This document shows positions 27,386-36,064 of a DNA stretch of 64,000 nt, piece by piece. Origin of the DNA: Cohnella ginsengisoli (lineage in GTDB: Bacteria; Bacillota; Bacilli; Paenibacillales; Paenibacillaceae). Under the pieces are notes generated by a model. That model was not told where the DNA came from. It did not search any database and saw only the letters and a list, made by a program, of their open reading frames with translations. The position numbers were made by a program, and so were the translations under genes. Position 1 is the first letter of the stretch, and every line of letters starts with the position of its first letter. The DNA lies in the NCBI RefSeq assembly GCF_029525555.1, contig NZ_JAPDHZ010000002.1, forward strand, positions 1,401,868 through 1,465,867, in the 5' to 3' direction.

Positions 27386-28288
27386 TTGAATATCAACCAG
27401 CTGGAGACGCTGCTGACGATCTCGAAGACGCTCAGCTTCCGCAAAGCCGGCGAAGCGCTGAACCTGACGCAGCCCGCCGTGTCCGCCCAGATCAAGAGCC
27501 TGGAGGACGAATTCAAGACGATCCTGGTGGATCGGAATCATCCCGTGACGCTTACCGACCGCGGCCAGGTATTTCTTGAGCATGCCCAGCGCATCTTATC
27601 CATCGTCGAAGAGCTGAAGCAGAAGCTGTCCGATCTGGACCAGAACCCCCAAGGCCATATCGTGCTCGGCACGACGACCTCCATCGCGATGCAGATTCTT
27701 CCGCGGGTTCTTTCTTACTTTCAGAACCAATACCCGCTTATCAAGACGACGATCCATACGATGCCCTCCTCCCAGGTGCTGACCAGCGTGGAGAACGGCT
27801 TCGTCGATATCGGCATCGGCTACCTGGCGGAGCGAAGCGCGCATGTCGAGACTTCGGTGCTCTACTACGATACGTTCGAGCTGGTCGTCGCGCCGGGCCA
27901 CCCGCTCGCATCCCGCAACCGCGTCACCGTCGGCATGCTGAGAGACGTCCCGTTGATCCTGCTGTCGCCCGATACGCTTGGCCGCAGGTTCGTAGACCGG
28001 ATTTTCAGGGAGCATCACATTGAACCGAACCCTGTCATGGTGCTCAGCAGCAGCGAAGAGGTCAAGCGGATGGTGGAGCTGAATCTCGGCGCGGCCATCG
28101 TGTCCAAGCTGTCGATCGCGAGCGAGCTCCGCCGGGGCACCCTGAAGATGATCGCGGTCGAGGAGCTCGAAGTCAGCCATCCCGTCGGCGTCATCACCAA
28201 GTCCGGCCGCTACGTCAGTCATGCGATGAAGCAATTCCTGAACGACTTGAAGGGCATGCCGGAGGATCAATTCACCGGCAGCGAATAA
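27386..28288 (+). CDS. LysR-family transcriptional regulator
   Basis: About 300 residues. The N-terminal helix-turn-helix (FRKAGEALNLTQPAVSAQIKSLEDE) is followed by a type 2 periplasmic-binding-like effector domain beginning near GHIVLGTTTSIAMQILP. The start is TTG 27386 (GGAG nine bases upstream) or GTG 27377, three codons earlier. It is divergent from the efflux operon and 44 bases upstream of the histidinol phosphatase gene, with which it may be co-transcribed. The effector is unknown. Confidence 0.87.
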   Translation: MNINQLETLLTISKTLSFRKAGEALNLTQPAVSAQIKSLEDEFKTILVDRNHPVTLTDRGQVFLEHAQRILSIVEELKQKLSDLDQNPQGHIVLGTTTSIAMQILPRVLSYFQNQYPLIKTTIHTMPSSQVLTSVENGFVDIGIGYLAERSAHVETSVLYYDTFELVVAPGHPLASRNRVTVGMLRDVPLILLSPDTLGRRFVDRIFREHHIEPNPVMVLSSSEEVKRMVELNLGAAIVSKLSIASELRRGTLKMIAVEELEVSHPVGVITKSGRYVSHAMKQFLNDLKGMPEDQFTGSE

Positions 28289-28332
28289 GGATAAATATAA
28301 AGGTATAGGCCGATCTTGAGGAGGCGGAATCC

Positions 28333-29148
28333 ATGGAAAAATTCGATTTGCATACCCATCACGAGCGCTGCGGCCACGCATCCGGCGTGATCGAGGATTA
28401 TATCGAAGCCGCGATCCGGGCGGGCATGACGGCGATCGGGATATCGGACCATTCCCCGTACTTCGCCCGCGAGGAAGACCGTTACCAGCCGGGCATAGCC
28501 ATGGCCAAGAGCGAATTTCCGAACTACGTGGCGGAGGTGCTGCGCCTCAAGGACAAGTACAAGGATCGGATCGAGGTGCTGCTCGGCGTCGAATCGGATT
28601 ACTTTCCCGAAAGCGTCGAGGTTTACCGGGCGGCCTACGCGCCGTATCCTTTCGATTATCTCATCGGATCGGTCCATCAGACCCGCGGCATCAGCATCTT
28701 CAACCGTAACCGGTGGAAGCAGCTTGACAGGTCCGAGCATACGGCCGAGAAGAAGCTCTATTACAAGCTGATCACCGAGTCCGCGAACGCCGGCATGTTC
28801 CAGGTGCTCGGCCATATCGACGCGATGAAGGCCTACTTCCCGGCATTCTCCGACATTCGCGGCGCCGAGGCAGATATCGACGAAGCGCTCGGAGCGGTCG
28901 CGGCAAACGATATTGCCCTGGAAATCAACACGAGCGGCAGCACCAAGGACGTCGGCGGCTGGTATCCGTCGGACGCTATCCTCGAGCGGGCGCTGCACTT
29001 CGGCGCGGACGTGACGTTCGGCTCGGACGCCCATATCCCGGATCGGGTCGGCGACGATTGGGAGCAGGTTCGCAGCCGTCTTAAGGAAATCGGCTTTACA
29101 CGCTGGGTTTATTTCCGACAGAAGCAAAAAGTCGTCGTGCCGCTGTAA
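28333..29148 (+). CDS. hisJ: Histidinol-phosphatase, PHP family
   Basis: Hydrolyses histidinol phosphate to histidinol in histidine synthesis. 271 residues behind TGAGGAGGCGG. PHP-domain metal ligands are visible in FDLHTHHERCGHA, ISDHSPYF, GVESDYFP, LIGSVHQ, LGHIDAMK and FGSDAHIPD. This order matches Bacillus HisJ/HisK. It lies apart from any other his genes, as is common for this enzyme. Confidence 0.88.
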   Translation: MEKFDLHTHHERCGHASGVIEDYIEAAIRAGMTAIGISDHSPYFAREEDRYQPGIAMAKSEFPNYVAEVLRLKDKYKDRIEVLLGVESDYFPESVEVYRAAYAPYPFDYLIGSVHQTRGISIFNRNRWKQLDRSEHTAEKKLYYKLITESANAGMFQVLGHIDAMKAYFPAFSDIRGAEADIDEALGAVAANDIALEINTSGSTKDVGGWYPSDAILERALHFGADVTFGSDAHIPDRVGDDWEQVRSRLKEIGFTRWVYFRQKQKVVVPL

Positions 29149-29196
29149 TGGTTTAAAAGTGGGCGCTTCCCTCCGGTTTTCGGACGCTGCGCGTAC

Positions 29197-29232
29197 AAAA
29201 AAAAGAGGCCCGCCACCGCTGGCGGGCCTTCA
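29197..29232. terminator. Hairpin after hisJ
   Basis: GGCCCGCCA-CCGC-TGGCGGGCC with an A8 run before it. The better T-run is on the minus strand, but no minus gene ends here, so it probably serves hisJ inefficiently. The rest of 29149-29367 shows nothing else recognisable. Confidence 0.5.
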
Positions 29233-29367
29233 AAGATATGAAAAAGGGGGGTCTTGGTCGTTATTGTAACCGACGTCCAAGACACGCCGGTAACAGCCAT
29301 ATTGCAATTGTGTTACAAAGACGATTTCGTTTTCGGATCGCGCTAGCCGCAGGGAGGAGCACGCCGC

Positions 29368-30291
29368 TTGCATTGGTTTGCCGTCGCCGTCCTCAGCGCG
29401 CTCGCCTTCGGTCTGGCCGGCTTCTTCATGAAGGTAAGCCAGATGCGCGGCGGCGCGCTGTCTTCGCTTTTAATCGGCCTGTACGCTTCGGGCACCGCGG
29501 GCTTCTGGATCCAGGCGCTGCTCGCGCGCGCCTGGCAGCCGCTCGATTGGCGCATCTGGACCGCCGGTGCGGTCATCGGCCTGGGCTCCGCCTGGGGCAA
29601 CCTGCTGTTCATGCGCGCGCTTGCTCGCGGGCCGGCCAGCCTCGTCTCTCCGCTCACGAACGCGAATATCGTGATCGTCATGGCCGCAGGCATCGTCTGG
29701 TTCGGCGAGACGCCGCACGCCACGGGCCTCGTCGGCGCGCTGTGGCTGCTGGCGGGCATCGCGCTGTTGTCGCTGCGGAGCGGGCGCGGGAAGACGACAG
29801 GCGCCCGCCCCGCAGCGCGGCGGACCGCTGGTCGCAGCTGGTACCCGCTCGCCCTGGCCGCGATGGGCCTGTTCGTGCTGCGCAACGGCGGCTTGAAAGT
29901 GACGGACCGCATCGGACTGGACAGCGCCAACGTGCTGTGGGCCGGCTATTTGCTGTCTTTGCTGTGGTTCGTGTCTGCCGACTGGCTTTCCAACAGGAAC
30001 GGCCGTGATGTCCCCGATCCGCGAGCGAGCGCCGACTTAGCAGCTCGGTCCAGTGCCGCCGGCATCGGCTTCCGGTGGGGGCTCGCCGCCGGCGCGTTTT
30101 CCTATGGCGGCTTGCAGCTTTATGCCGTCGCGCTGGCTCGCGGACCGGCGCATCTCGTCGCGCCTATTTTTGCCGCCAATAGTCTGGTGGTCGTCATACT
30201 CTCGCTCGCCGTTTATCGCGAAAAGCTGTCGTTCCCCCAATATGCGGCTTTGGCCTGCTTGCTTGGAGGTCTCGTTTTGATCCGCATTTAA
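29368..30291 (+). CDS. EamA/DMT-family transporter
   Basis: 307 residues starting at TTG 29368, well placed behind AGGGAGGAG. About ten membrane helices are arranged as two EamA repeats (first ending near LLSLRSGRGK, second near GGLVLIRI), with the usual ARGPASLVSPL and ARGPAHLVAPI motifs at the start of each fourth helix. It moves a small metabolite, often an amino acid, nucleoside or sugar; the direction and substrate cannot be stated. A long Ala/Arg-rich loop separates the halves. Confidence 0.85.
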   Translation: MHWFAVAVLSALAFGLAGFFMKVSQMRGGALSSLLIGLYASGTAGFWIQALLARAWQPLDWRIWTAGAVIGLGSAWGNLLFMRALARGPASLVSPLTNANIVIVMAAGIVWFGETPHATGLVGALWLLAGIALLSLRSGRGKTTGARPAARRTAGRSWYPLALAAMGLFVLRNGGLKVTDRIGLDSANVLWAGYLLSLLWFVSADWLSNRNGRDVPDPRASADLAARSSAAGIGFRWGLAAGAFSYGGLQLYAVALARGPAHLVAPIFAANSLVVVILSLAVYREKLSFPQYAALACLLGGLVLIRI

Positions 30292-30411
30292 TCGCGAAAA
30301 TCCGCTTAACCGCCTAAACTAACTTTTATTTAGTAATATACATTTATAATGTTTCTTCTATTCATTTAGAGCTCGTTATGTTAAAATAAAGGGACGAAAG
30401 GGGTGAGCCGC

Positions 30412-30720
30412 ATGGACTACTCCAGAATGTGCCCTAAATACGAGCATGCTGCCGAATTGCTCGGCAAGAAATGGACGGGCCTCATCGTTCGCGTGCTGAT
30501 GGGCGGTCCGAAGCGCTTCAAGGACATGAAGGAGCAGATTCCGGATATGAGCGACAAGATGCTCACGGATCGCATGAAAGAGCTTGAATCGAGCGGACTC
30601 GTCAAGCGTACCGTATACCCGGAGATGCCGGTGCGCATCGAATATGAACTGACGGACAAAGGCCGGGATCTGGAGGACGTCATCGAGTCTATCCAGAACT
30701 GGGGAGAAAAATGGATGTAG
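30412..30720 (+). CDS. HxlR-family winged-helix regulator
   Basis: 102 residues from ATG 30412 (AAAGGGG eight bases upstream). The pattern MCPKYEHAAELLGKKWTG, then PKRFKDMKEQIPDMSDKMLTDRMKELE and GLVKRTVYPEMPVRIEYELT, is typical of HxlR/MarR-like redox or aldehyde sensors. The Cys near the N-terminus (Cys7) is the residue often oxidised in HypR-type members. No obvious target gene is adjacent. Confidence 0.88.
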   Translation: MDYSRMCPKYEHAAELLGKKWTGLIVRVLMGGPKRFKDMKEQIPDMSDKMLTDRMKELESSGLVKRTVYPEMPVRIEYELTDKGRDLEDVIESIQNWGEKWM

Positions 30721-30735
30721 GATCATCACCGCATC

Positions 30736-30787
30736 AAAAAAGAGCAGCTCCGACGCCGAGATCATCGGCGGGGCTGCTCTTCCTTTT
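30736..30787. terminator. Bidirectional terminator between hxlR-like and sensor-domain genes
   Basis: AAGAGCAGC and GCTGCTCTT arms with an inner CCGACGCCGA/TCGGCGGGG stem, A-rich on one side and T-rich on the other. Confidence 0.75.
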
Positions 30788-30797
30788 GGGCTGAAAG

Positions 30798-31613
30798 TTA
30801 GTGCGCCTGCGGCGACTGGGCATGACGCGCGTCTTCGTCGTAGCGGCTGATCGCCGCTTCGGCGCGGGCCAGCCAATCCCCTGCCGCTTCGGCGACGGGC
30901 ATGGCAGGCGATTGAACCGGCTGGCTCATGGCCGTGGGAGGCGCGAGCTCGGGCTGCCCTGCAAAGAAGTCGAGCCAAGCCGCGTAAATACGCCCGCAGG
31001 CCCGAATCAGCGCCGGGACGAACAGCATCAGGACGACGCCGATCCCGGAGACGACGAGCGATCGTTCGAACGGCGACAGCGGCGGGAGCAGCATTCGCAT
31101 CGTCGCGTCGTCGTACAGGACGTAGCCGTATAAATAATCGCTCACTTTGTAAACGGCGGGGGCCAGCATGACCGCGAAGACGGACAGCGGCACCGTCAGC
31201 GAGACGACGAACAGCGCGATGCGGATCGGGAACCCGAGCAGTTGATGCGCGGCTGCGCGATAGCCGAGCGGGTTGCCCAGCGAGCGGAACCAGGATTTCC
31301 AGGAAGCGCGGGCCGAGCCGGCCGCTTCGCCTTCCGGAAGCTGATGCGCGGCATACGGCTCGTCTTTCGCTTGGCCGCCCGCTTGCCAGGCAATCCAGCG
31401 GCTTTGCTCGCGCTTCATGCGCGCTGCGCTCCAGGCTAACGTACCTGCCAAAATGGGAATGCCGATGCCGACGATCGCCAGGCTCAGGCCGAGCGTAATT
31501 CCCGTCAACGTCAGGACAAAGGCCGTCACGCCGAGCGGCAGCAGACCGAGCTGCAGCTTCCAGGCCCCATAAGCGCTTGCGCGCGGATTGGATTTTATCG
31601 AATTGGATTTCAT
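30798..31613 (-). CDS. Integral membrane protein, putative sensor-domain type
   Basis: 271 residues with four hydrophobic segments: a pair at about residues 22-60 (LGVTAFVLTLTGITLGLSLA) and a pair at about 125-205. They are linked by a 50-residue cytoplasmic loop and followed by a Pro/Ala-rich tail. The helix pattern resembles the 'putative sensor' domain found fused to histidine kinases in actinobacteria and free-standing in Bacillales. No kinase follows here. The function is unknown. Confidence 0.6.
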   Translation of the reverse strand: MKSNSIKSNPRASAYGAWKLQLGLLPLGVTAFVLTLTGITLGLSLAIVGIGIPILAGTLAWSAARMKREQSRWIAWQAGGQAKDEPYAAHQLPEGEAAGSARASWKSWFRSLGNPLGYRAAAHQLLGFPIRIALFVVSLTVPLSVFAVMLAPAVYKVSDYLYGYVLYDDATMRMLLPPLSPFERSLVVSGIGVVLMLFVPALIRACGRIYAAWLDFFAGQPELAPPTAMSQPVQSPAMPVAEAAGDWLARAEAAISRYDEDARHAQSPQAH

Positions 31614-31674
31614 AAAGAAGCGACCTCGCTTTCCGAACCATTTGCTTCATTGTAGCAGTCGGTTCGCTGCGGCA

Positions 31675-32142
31675 TCAGCGGCTGGGGAAGGGGATTCGCC
31701 CCCCGACCTCAGGCCAGGGCGCTCCCAGCCTCTTCAAATAGGGAAGCAGCTCGTGTACAAGCTCAAAGCGACGACCTCTTCGAATCACGAGATAAGAACG
31801 CTCCCTCAGCGCTCCCTTCCCGAACGGCAAAATTTCCATCCCGCTCACCGGCCTGCGCCATGCGGCGCTCTTCATCGCCGCCAGCCATGCAGGGCCGGCC
31901 AGAACGACATGCCAGCTTCGCGGCGTGCCTTGAATCTGCCCCGCGAATTCCGAATCGGCACCGGCCTGGGGCTGCACGACGAGCACGGCTTCGGGCTCGA
32001 AGCCCGCGACGGCGGCCGTACGGACGAACAGTTCGCGCAGCAAGCTATATCTCGCCTTCGCGGACCGGCGGTACGACAACCATGCCAAAGCGGCGATCAC
32101 GCCGGCCAAAATCGCGATCGCTTCATTCGGTAACCTGCCCAT
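31675..32142 (-). CDS. Membrane-anchored protein of unknown function, end of peptide operon
   Basis: 155 residues from ATG 32142 behind GGAGGGCGGGCG. One membrane segment at about residues 6-22 (EAIAILAGVIAALAWLSY) is followed by a soluble basic domain with no cysteine. I recognise no family. The start lies 20 bases inside the end of the MauE-like gene, so it is translated with it. It is the last gene of the peptide operon and probably supports export, redox chemistry or immunity; none of these can be shown. Confidence 0.65.
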   Translation of the reverse strand: MGRLPNEAIAILAGVIAALAWLSYRRSAKARYSLLRELFVRTAAVAGFEPEAVLVVQPQAGADSEFAGQIQGTPRSWHVVLAGPAWLAAMKSAAWRRPVSGMEILPFGKGALRERSYLVIRRGRRFELVHELLPYLKRLGAPWPEVGGRIPFPSR

Positions 32143-32680
32143 CGCCCGCCCTCCATTCGCCTGTTTCCTTTTGCATCTTGCGCGCCTCGAGCAGCCAGAC
32201 CGCGGAAGCGACCGCGAGCGCAAACGCCGCAAATCCCGTGCCGGACGGCGCCGGCCGTTCGGCGATCCAACCGGCTGCCGCGACCGCGATGAATACTGCG
32301 TTGCGCAGGAGCGGACGTCGGCTTAACGGATGATTCGCGCCGAAGCATCCGCAGCTACCTGTCCCGTCCGCCCTGTTTCTCCCGCCTCCATCCCGTCGAC
32401 GGCGCCAGCTTAACCCGGTCATGCCCAGCAGCACGGCGATCGCCGCCGGCTCCTTGACGCCCTCCAGCGTACCGCCTGCAGCGAAGGCAGCCGCAAGCGC
32501 CCACTCCATAGCGAGCACCGTCCAAGCGGCCGCCGGCTCGAGTCGTACCGGCACTGGCCCGTATGCGCGAATCTCCATGCGCAGATCGGTCATGGCTTGG
32601 GCCTTGCCGCCTGCCGAAGCGGCAAACACGACGGCCAGCGCATAATCGCACAACCAAGCGGCTTCAAATTCCCAGTTCAT
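32123..32680 (-). CDS. MauE/DoxX-like redox-associated membrane protein
   Basis: 185 residues, four membrane helices and, in the loop between helices two and three, the motif SCGCFGA. That Cys-x-Cys is the hallmark of MauE-type proteins, which together with the thioredoxin-like MauD are needed to form the disulfides of methylamine dehydrogenase's small subunit. No mau structural gene is present. Position directly after the eight-cysteine peptide and after two thioredoxin-like genes argues that it passes electrons across the membrane during peptide disulfide formation. That role is inference. Confidence 0.8.
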   Translation of the reverse strand: MNWEFEAAWLCDYALAVVFAASAGGKAQAMTDLRMEIRAYGPVPVRLEPAAAWTVLAMEWALAAAFAAGGTLEGVKEPAAIAVLLGMTGLSWRRRRDGGGRNRADGTGSCGCFGANHPLSRRPLLRNAVFIAVAAAGWIAERPAPSGTGFAAFALAVASAVWLLEARKMQKETGEWRAGDGQVTE

Positions 32681-32715
32681 CGCACGAATTCCCCTCTCGG
32701 CTACGATGGCAGGTA

Positions 32716-32748
32716 AAAAAGCAAGAAGCCGGGCATTTCGCCCGGCTC
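32716..32748 (-). terminator. Intra-operon terminator/attenuator after the cysteine-rich peptide gene
   Basis: On the minus strand AGCCGGGCGAAATGCCCGGCT followed by TCTTGCTTTTTT, 12 bases after the peptide stop codon. It would let the peptide mRNA outnumber the downstream genes, as is usual for bacteriocin structural genes. Confidence 0.65.
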
Positions 32749-32759
32749 CCCGCGCGTCG

Positions 32760-32963
32760 TTAAACGCAGCATCCGCCTTGCTGATCGCAATTCACGTACG
32801 AAACGTCGTAAGGCACGACCGTGTTCGTGCATTGGATCGTCTTGTTAATCCAGTATTCCTTCGGATACGTCGTGCCGTTTGCGGAGCAGGTTTTGGCGAC
32901 GCAATACGTGTACTGCGGAATTTCGCCGTCAAGGATGTAGTTCGTCGGGCATGTGCAAGCCAT
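32760..32963 (-). CDS. Cysteine-rich small peptide (67 residues, eight Cys)
   Basis: Starts at ATG 32963 behind an excellent AAAGGAGGTGATAAAC site. The sequence begins MACTCPTNYILDGEI and ends NCDQQGGCCV. Cysteines fall at 3, 5, 21, 26, 45, 59, 65 and 66, enough for four disulfides. There is no signal peptide, no double-glycine leader of the C39 type (the only GG is at the C-terminus) and no lanthionine or radical-SAM enzyme nearby. It lies inside an operon of thioredoxin-like proteins, a MauE-like protein and an ABC exporter, which makes a secreted disulfide-bonded peptide, perhaps a bacteriocin or signal, the most economical reading. I recognise no family. Confidence 0.8.
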   Translation of the reverse strand: MACTCPTNYILDGEIPQYTYCVAKTCSANGTTYPKEYWINKTIQCTNTVVPYDVSYVNCDQQGGCCV

Positions 32964-33405
32964 GTTTATCACCTCCTTTCAAAAGCAATCCTTCGGCCAA
33001 CCGCCTGATCTCGCGGTCGTCGTGGACGGCGGCGGCTCGCGCGACCTTCCCGTCGCCGAGCTCGAAAATGGCCAGCGGATAAGTCCGTACGCCGAGTATG
33101 TCGTGCATATCCCGAGCGTTCACGGGGAATACCGGGAACGTCCATTCGAAGTAGTCCGACATCTCGCGAACGTCGCGCGGATCTCCCGCGACCAACAGCA
33201 GAAGCCGATATTCCGGAAGGCTCGCGCTCGTATTGGCCAGATGCGGAAGCAGCTCGATGCAATCGGCGCAGTGAAGCGACGCGAATACCAGTAACCGCGG
33301 CTCTCCGTTCGGTCCCGGCGCGCCCGCCCGCCTTAGTTCGGGAATCGCCGAGCCGGGCCGCGGGACGATCGGCGTTCGTCCGCCAGATTTTAATCTCAAA
33401 CTCAT
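32929..33405 (-). CDS. Thioredoxin-like protein (CxxC) of the peptide operon, second copy
   Basis: 158 residues from ATG 33405, which overlaps the ABC exporter stop as ATGA. The thioredoxin-fold core begins at about residue 37 with LLVFASLHCADCIELL (Cys46 and Cys49) and a later cis-proline segment VRTYPLAIFELGDG. It has no signal peptide or membrane anchor, unlike MauD. Its last 35 bases contain the ribosome site and first codons of the cysteine-rich peptide gene, so the two are translationally coupled. Probable thiol-disulfide exchange partner of the peptide or of the MauE-like protein. Confidence 0.78.
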   Translation of the reverse strand: MSLRLKSGGRTPIVPRPGSAIPELRRAGAPGPNGEPRLLVFASLHCADCIELLPHLANTSASLPEYRLLLLVAGDPRDVREMSDYFEWTFPVFPVNARDMHDILGVRTYPLAIFELGDGKVARAAAVHDDREIRRLAEGLLLKGGDKHGLHMPDELHP

Positions 33406-35268
33406 CGGGGTTCGCTCCTTAATGAAATTTTTCGATCGTGCAGCGCCTGCTGCTCCGACCAGACGCGGGCGTATCGCCCGCCGAGCGCCAGCAGCGACTC
33501 ATGATTGCCCTCTTCTACGATGCGTCCTTCTTCCATCACCCATATCCGGTCCGCCCGTCCGGCCAGCGCGACGCGATGCGTGACGAGCAATACGGTCTTG
33601 TCCGCGAACAACCTCCAGATGCTATCCATCGCGGCGGACTCGCTCATCGGATCCAGCGCAGACGTAGGCTCGTCCAGCACAACGAGGTCTGCGTCCGAAT
33701 GCAGGAACAGCCTCGACAAGGCCAGCTTCTGCCACTGACCGCCCGACAAATAAATCGAGCTTGCGTCCATCTGGCCGAGCGGCGTATCCGGACCGCGTCC
33801 GTCCGCCAGCTCGCCGAGGCCCGACGCCTTCAGCGCGCTGCGCAGTCTGGCGTCATCTTTAAGCGCAGCGCTATGGCCTGCTGCCATGTTCTCCCGCACC
33901 GTACCTTGATAACGGACGAAATCTTGAAAGAGCACCTGAACCCGGGCAAACATGCTGTTTCTGTCGATTGCGCTGACAGGAACGCCATCATAGCGGACGG
34001 GTTCGCCATCGAGTACGTACAGGCCGAGCACGACCTTGAGCAAAGTAGACTTTCCCGAGCCGTTGCCGCCCAAGATCGCGATCTTTTCCCCCCGGCTGAT
34101 TTGCCGCTCCCCGATCTCAAGCGCCGGCGTATCTCTATTCGGATAGGTGTACCGCAGCGCGGGAAGGGAGATCGCCTTGGCGAAGACAAACGGCTTTCCC
34201 CCCGCCGTCTAAGCCAATACCCCTTTGCGGCACCGCGCAGCTAGGCAAGCCTGCTTCCAACGCATGATTTTCATTCAAGCGTTCCTTGAAACGCCTCGAG
34301 GGTATATCCGGCTCTGTGGCTCCGAAGAGGTAAGCGTGCGTCTCTGCGACTCCCGCCCAGCTCTGCAAGACGGACGACAAGTTTGAAGAGATGAGGCTCA
34401 TGGCCATCGTGACGGCCATGAAGTCGCCTGCTCCCAGCCCGCGTTCGCGGACGGTCCAAGCCGCGACGCAGGCGGCGGCCGCATAGCCCGCGGCGGATAT
34501 CGCCTCTCCCCCGAAGCCCGCCGACAGCTGCATCCGTTGGATGCTGGACAGAATCCCGTCCGAGTAGCGCTTGGCGGACAGCCAACGGGCTTTGAAATAC
34601 GGCCGCGAGCGGTACACCGTCAATTCCTTCTGCGAGGACGACCCGGTCAGCAGTCCGTAAAGATACGAGGGACGAACCGACGCGCGATGAAGTTCAGCGT
34701 TCAGCAACGTTTTGCGCTTCACGAGCATCAGGTGTAGACCGCCCTTCAGGCAGCCTACCGCGATGGCTAGCGCGCCGATGCCGGGGTGCACGCCAGACAG
34801 GTAACGGAATCCGAGGATCGCCGTCGCCAGCTTCGTCAGCAGTTGAGCGACCTGCGCGTACATCTCGAACGGCTTGGTAACCGCGAACCGCCGCAGGGCA
34901 AGCCGCTCCTCATACTGCGGATGCTCCTGCTCCGCCAGAGCGAGCGCGCCGTTCTCTTCGATCAGCTGCAATTCGCAGGCGTTCGCGTAGGCCAGCTGCA
35001 TCCGGGACGTTCGGTACGAGGAAAAGGCGTTGAGTCCCGCTCCGAGCAACTGAAGGCCCGCGAGCGCGACGAGCGGCGGAATGAAGGCCGCGGCATCGCC
35101 ACCGACCGCGGCATTGACCGTTTGCGCCGTGAAGGCGAGCGTCCCGTAGGACTGCAGCGCGTTGCCCGTCAGCACGGATACCGAGAGCAGCACGCCCGTT
35201 TTGTCGAAACGATAGATCCGCCAGGTTGACGCCAGAGCGTCCCGCGCGATTCGCGCGATCTTGCTCAT
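33402..35268 (-). CDS. ABC exporter (fused permease-ATPase) of the peptide operon, one frameshift
   Basis: Starts at ATG 35268, overlapping the preceding thioredoxin-like gene as ATGA. The N-terminal ~320 residues are a six-helix exporter membrane domain. A C6 run at 34198-34203 (G6 in the gene, in DGGGKPFVF) shifts the frame. After removing one G the sequence runs on into the ATPase with Walker A LGGNGSGKST, signature YLSGGQWQKLAL, Walker B LVVLDEPTSALD and H-loop VTHRVAL. Corrected length is about 621 residues. There is no C39 peptidase domain, fitting the leaderless peptide. It probably exports that peptide. Confidence 0.82.
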
Positions 35269-35744
35269 CCGCCCGCTGCTTCGACGGCTTTGCCGTTCGC
35301 GCCCAGCCAGCGGGCATGGGCGACTGCGTCCAGCGTCGTATTGAACAAGCCCGATCCCACTGCGAAGCCATCGCGATCCAGCACGATCATAAAAGGGATG
35401 ACCTTGATCGGCGTTCGTTCGGCGACAACCGCGATCTCGCATCGCTCGACGCGGCACGGGAACGGAACAAGTTCCTTGGCGAGCAATTCGTATTCGGCTT
35501 CGCTCGCCTCCGCGAACAGCAGATAGTCCAGTTCGGGACGCTCCTCCATGAATCCAACCGCCGCATCCAAATCGCAAGCCTCGCAGCCCGCGCTCATCAC
35601 GAACACGACTGCGCCCGAAGCCGTATGCTGTAGCCACGACAAGTCGGTTTCATCGTCCCCGCTCCTTAGCGCAAGACGTTCTGGGAACCTGGTCCCCTTC
35701 GGATACGCCGGTACGCTGCCGCGCATAAATTTCCGATATTCCAT
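35265..35744 (-). CDS. Thioredoxin-like protein (CxxC) of the peptide operon, first copy
   Basis: 159 residues from ATG 35744; TTG two codons upstream is possible, and both share an AGGAGGAGAAGGA site. It has a thioredoxin-type core VVFVMSAGCEACDLDAAV (Cys54, Cys57) and a later IKVIPFMIVLDRDG strand containing the cis-proline. No export signal. The end of the gene overlaps the ABC exporter start. It differs clearly from the other thioredoxin-like protein in the operon, so the two probably have separate partners. Confidence 0.75.
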   Translation of the reverse strand: MEYRKFMRGSVPAYPKGTRFPERLALRSGDDETDLSWLQHTASGAVVFVMSAGCEACDLDAAVGFMEERPELDYLLFAEASEAEYELLAKELVPFPCRVERCEIAVVAERTPIKVIPFMIVLDRDGFAVGSGLFNTTLDAVAHARWLGANGKAVEAAGG

Positions 35745-35761
35745 CGCCAATCCTTCTCCTC

Positions 35762-36064
35762 CTAATCATGATTTGCGGCGGCGTAAGCAGTTTGGGGCTC
35801 CGCGCATCGAACGCCAGCCGTCAACCGCCCGCCAGCCGCCATCTCCTCGGCTTTGAGCCGAATCAGCTCAAGCAGTTCGAGCCTCAGCGCCTGCTTCGCT
35901 TCATCCCGCGGCATGCGCATGAAGCGCGATAGATCGTCGATCTCTTTTTCGAAAAAGTCGATAATTCGCAGCTTGGCGGCTTGGTCCCCGTCCCCGGCGG
36001 CCTGTACTAGTTGGCGGAGCTGCTCATTTGACGGCGGAGCGCCGCGACCGCTCGCTGTTTGCAT
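35762..36064 (-). CDS. Sigma region 2-like small protein (RsoA-like)
   Basis: 100 residues. The core LVQAAGDGDQAAKLRIIDFFEKEIDDLSR, then MPRDEAKQALRLELLELIR, resembles the helices of sigma-70 region 1.2/2.1 as found in helix-turn-helix_16 proteins and in the B. subtilis sigma-O partner RsoA. There is no region 4. Its start overlaps the end of the region 4-like gene by 58 bases. With that gene it would make a two-subunit sigma factor. This assignment rests on pattern recognition and needs a profile search. Confidence 0.55.
   Translation of the reverse strand: MQTASGRGAPPSNEQLRQLVQAAGDGDQAAKLRIIDFFEKEIDDLSRFMRMPRDEAKQALRLELLELIRLKAEEMAAGGRLTAGVRCAEPQTAYAAANHD

Noticed and set aside
32760..32963. 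Lanthipeptide, sactipeptide or lasso precursor
   Set aside because: No LanB/C/M, radical-SAM, lasso cyclase or protease genes in the cluster. The redox genes point to disulfides instead.
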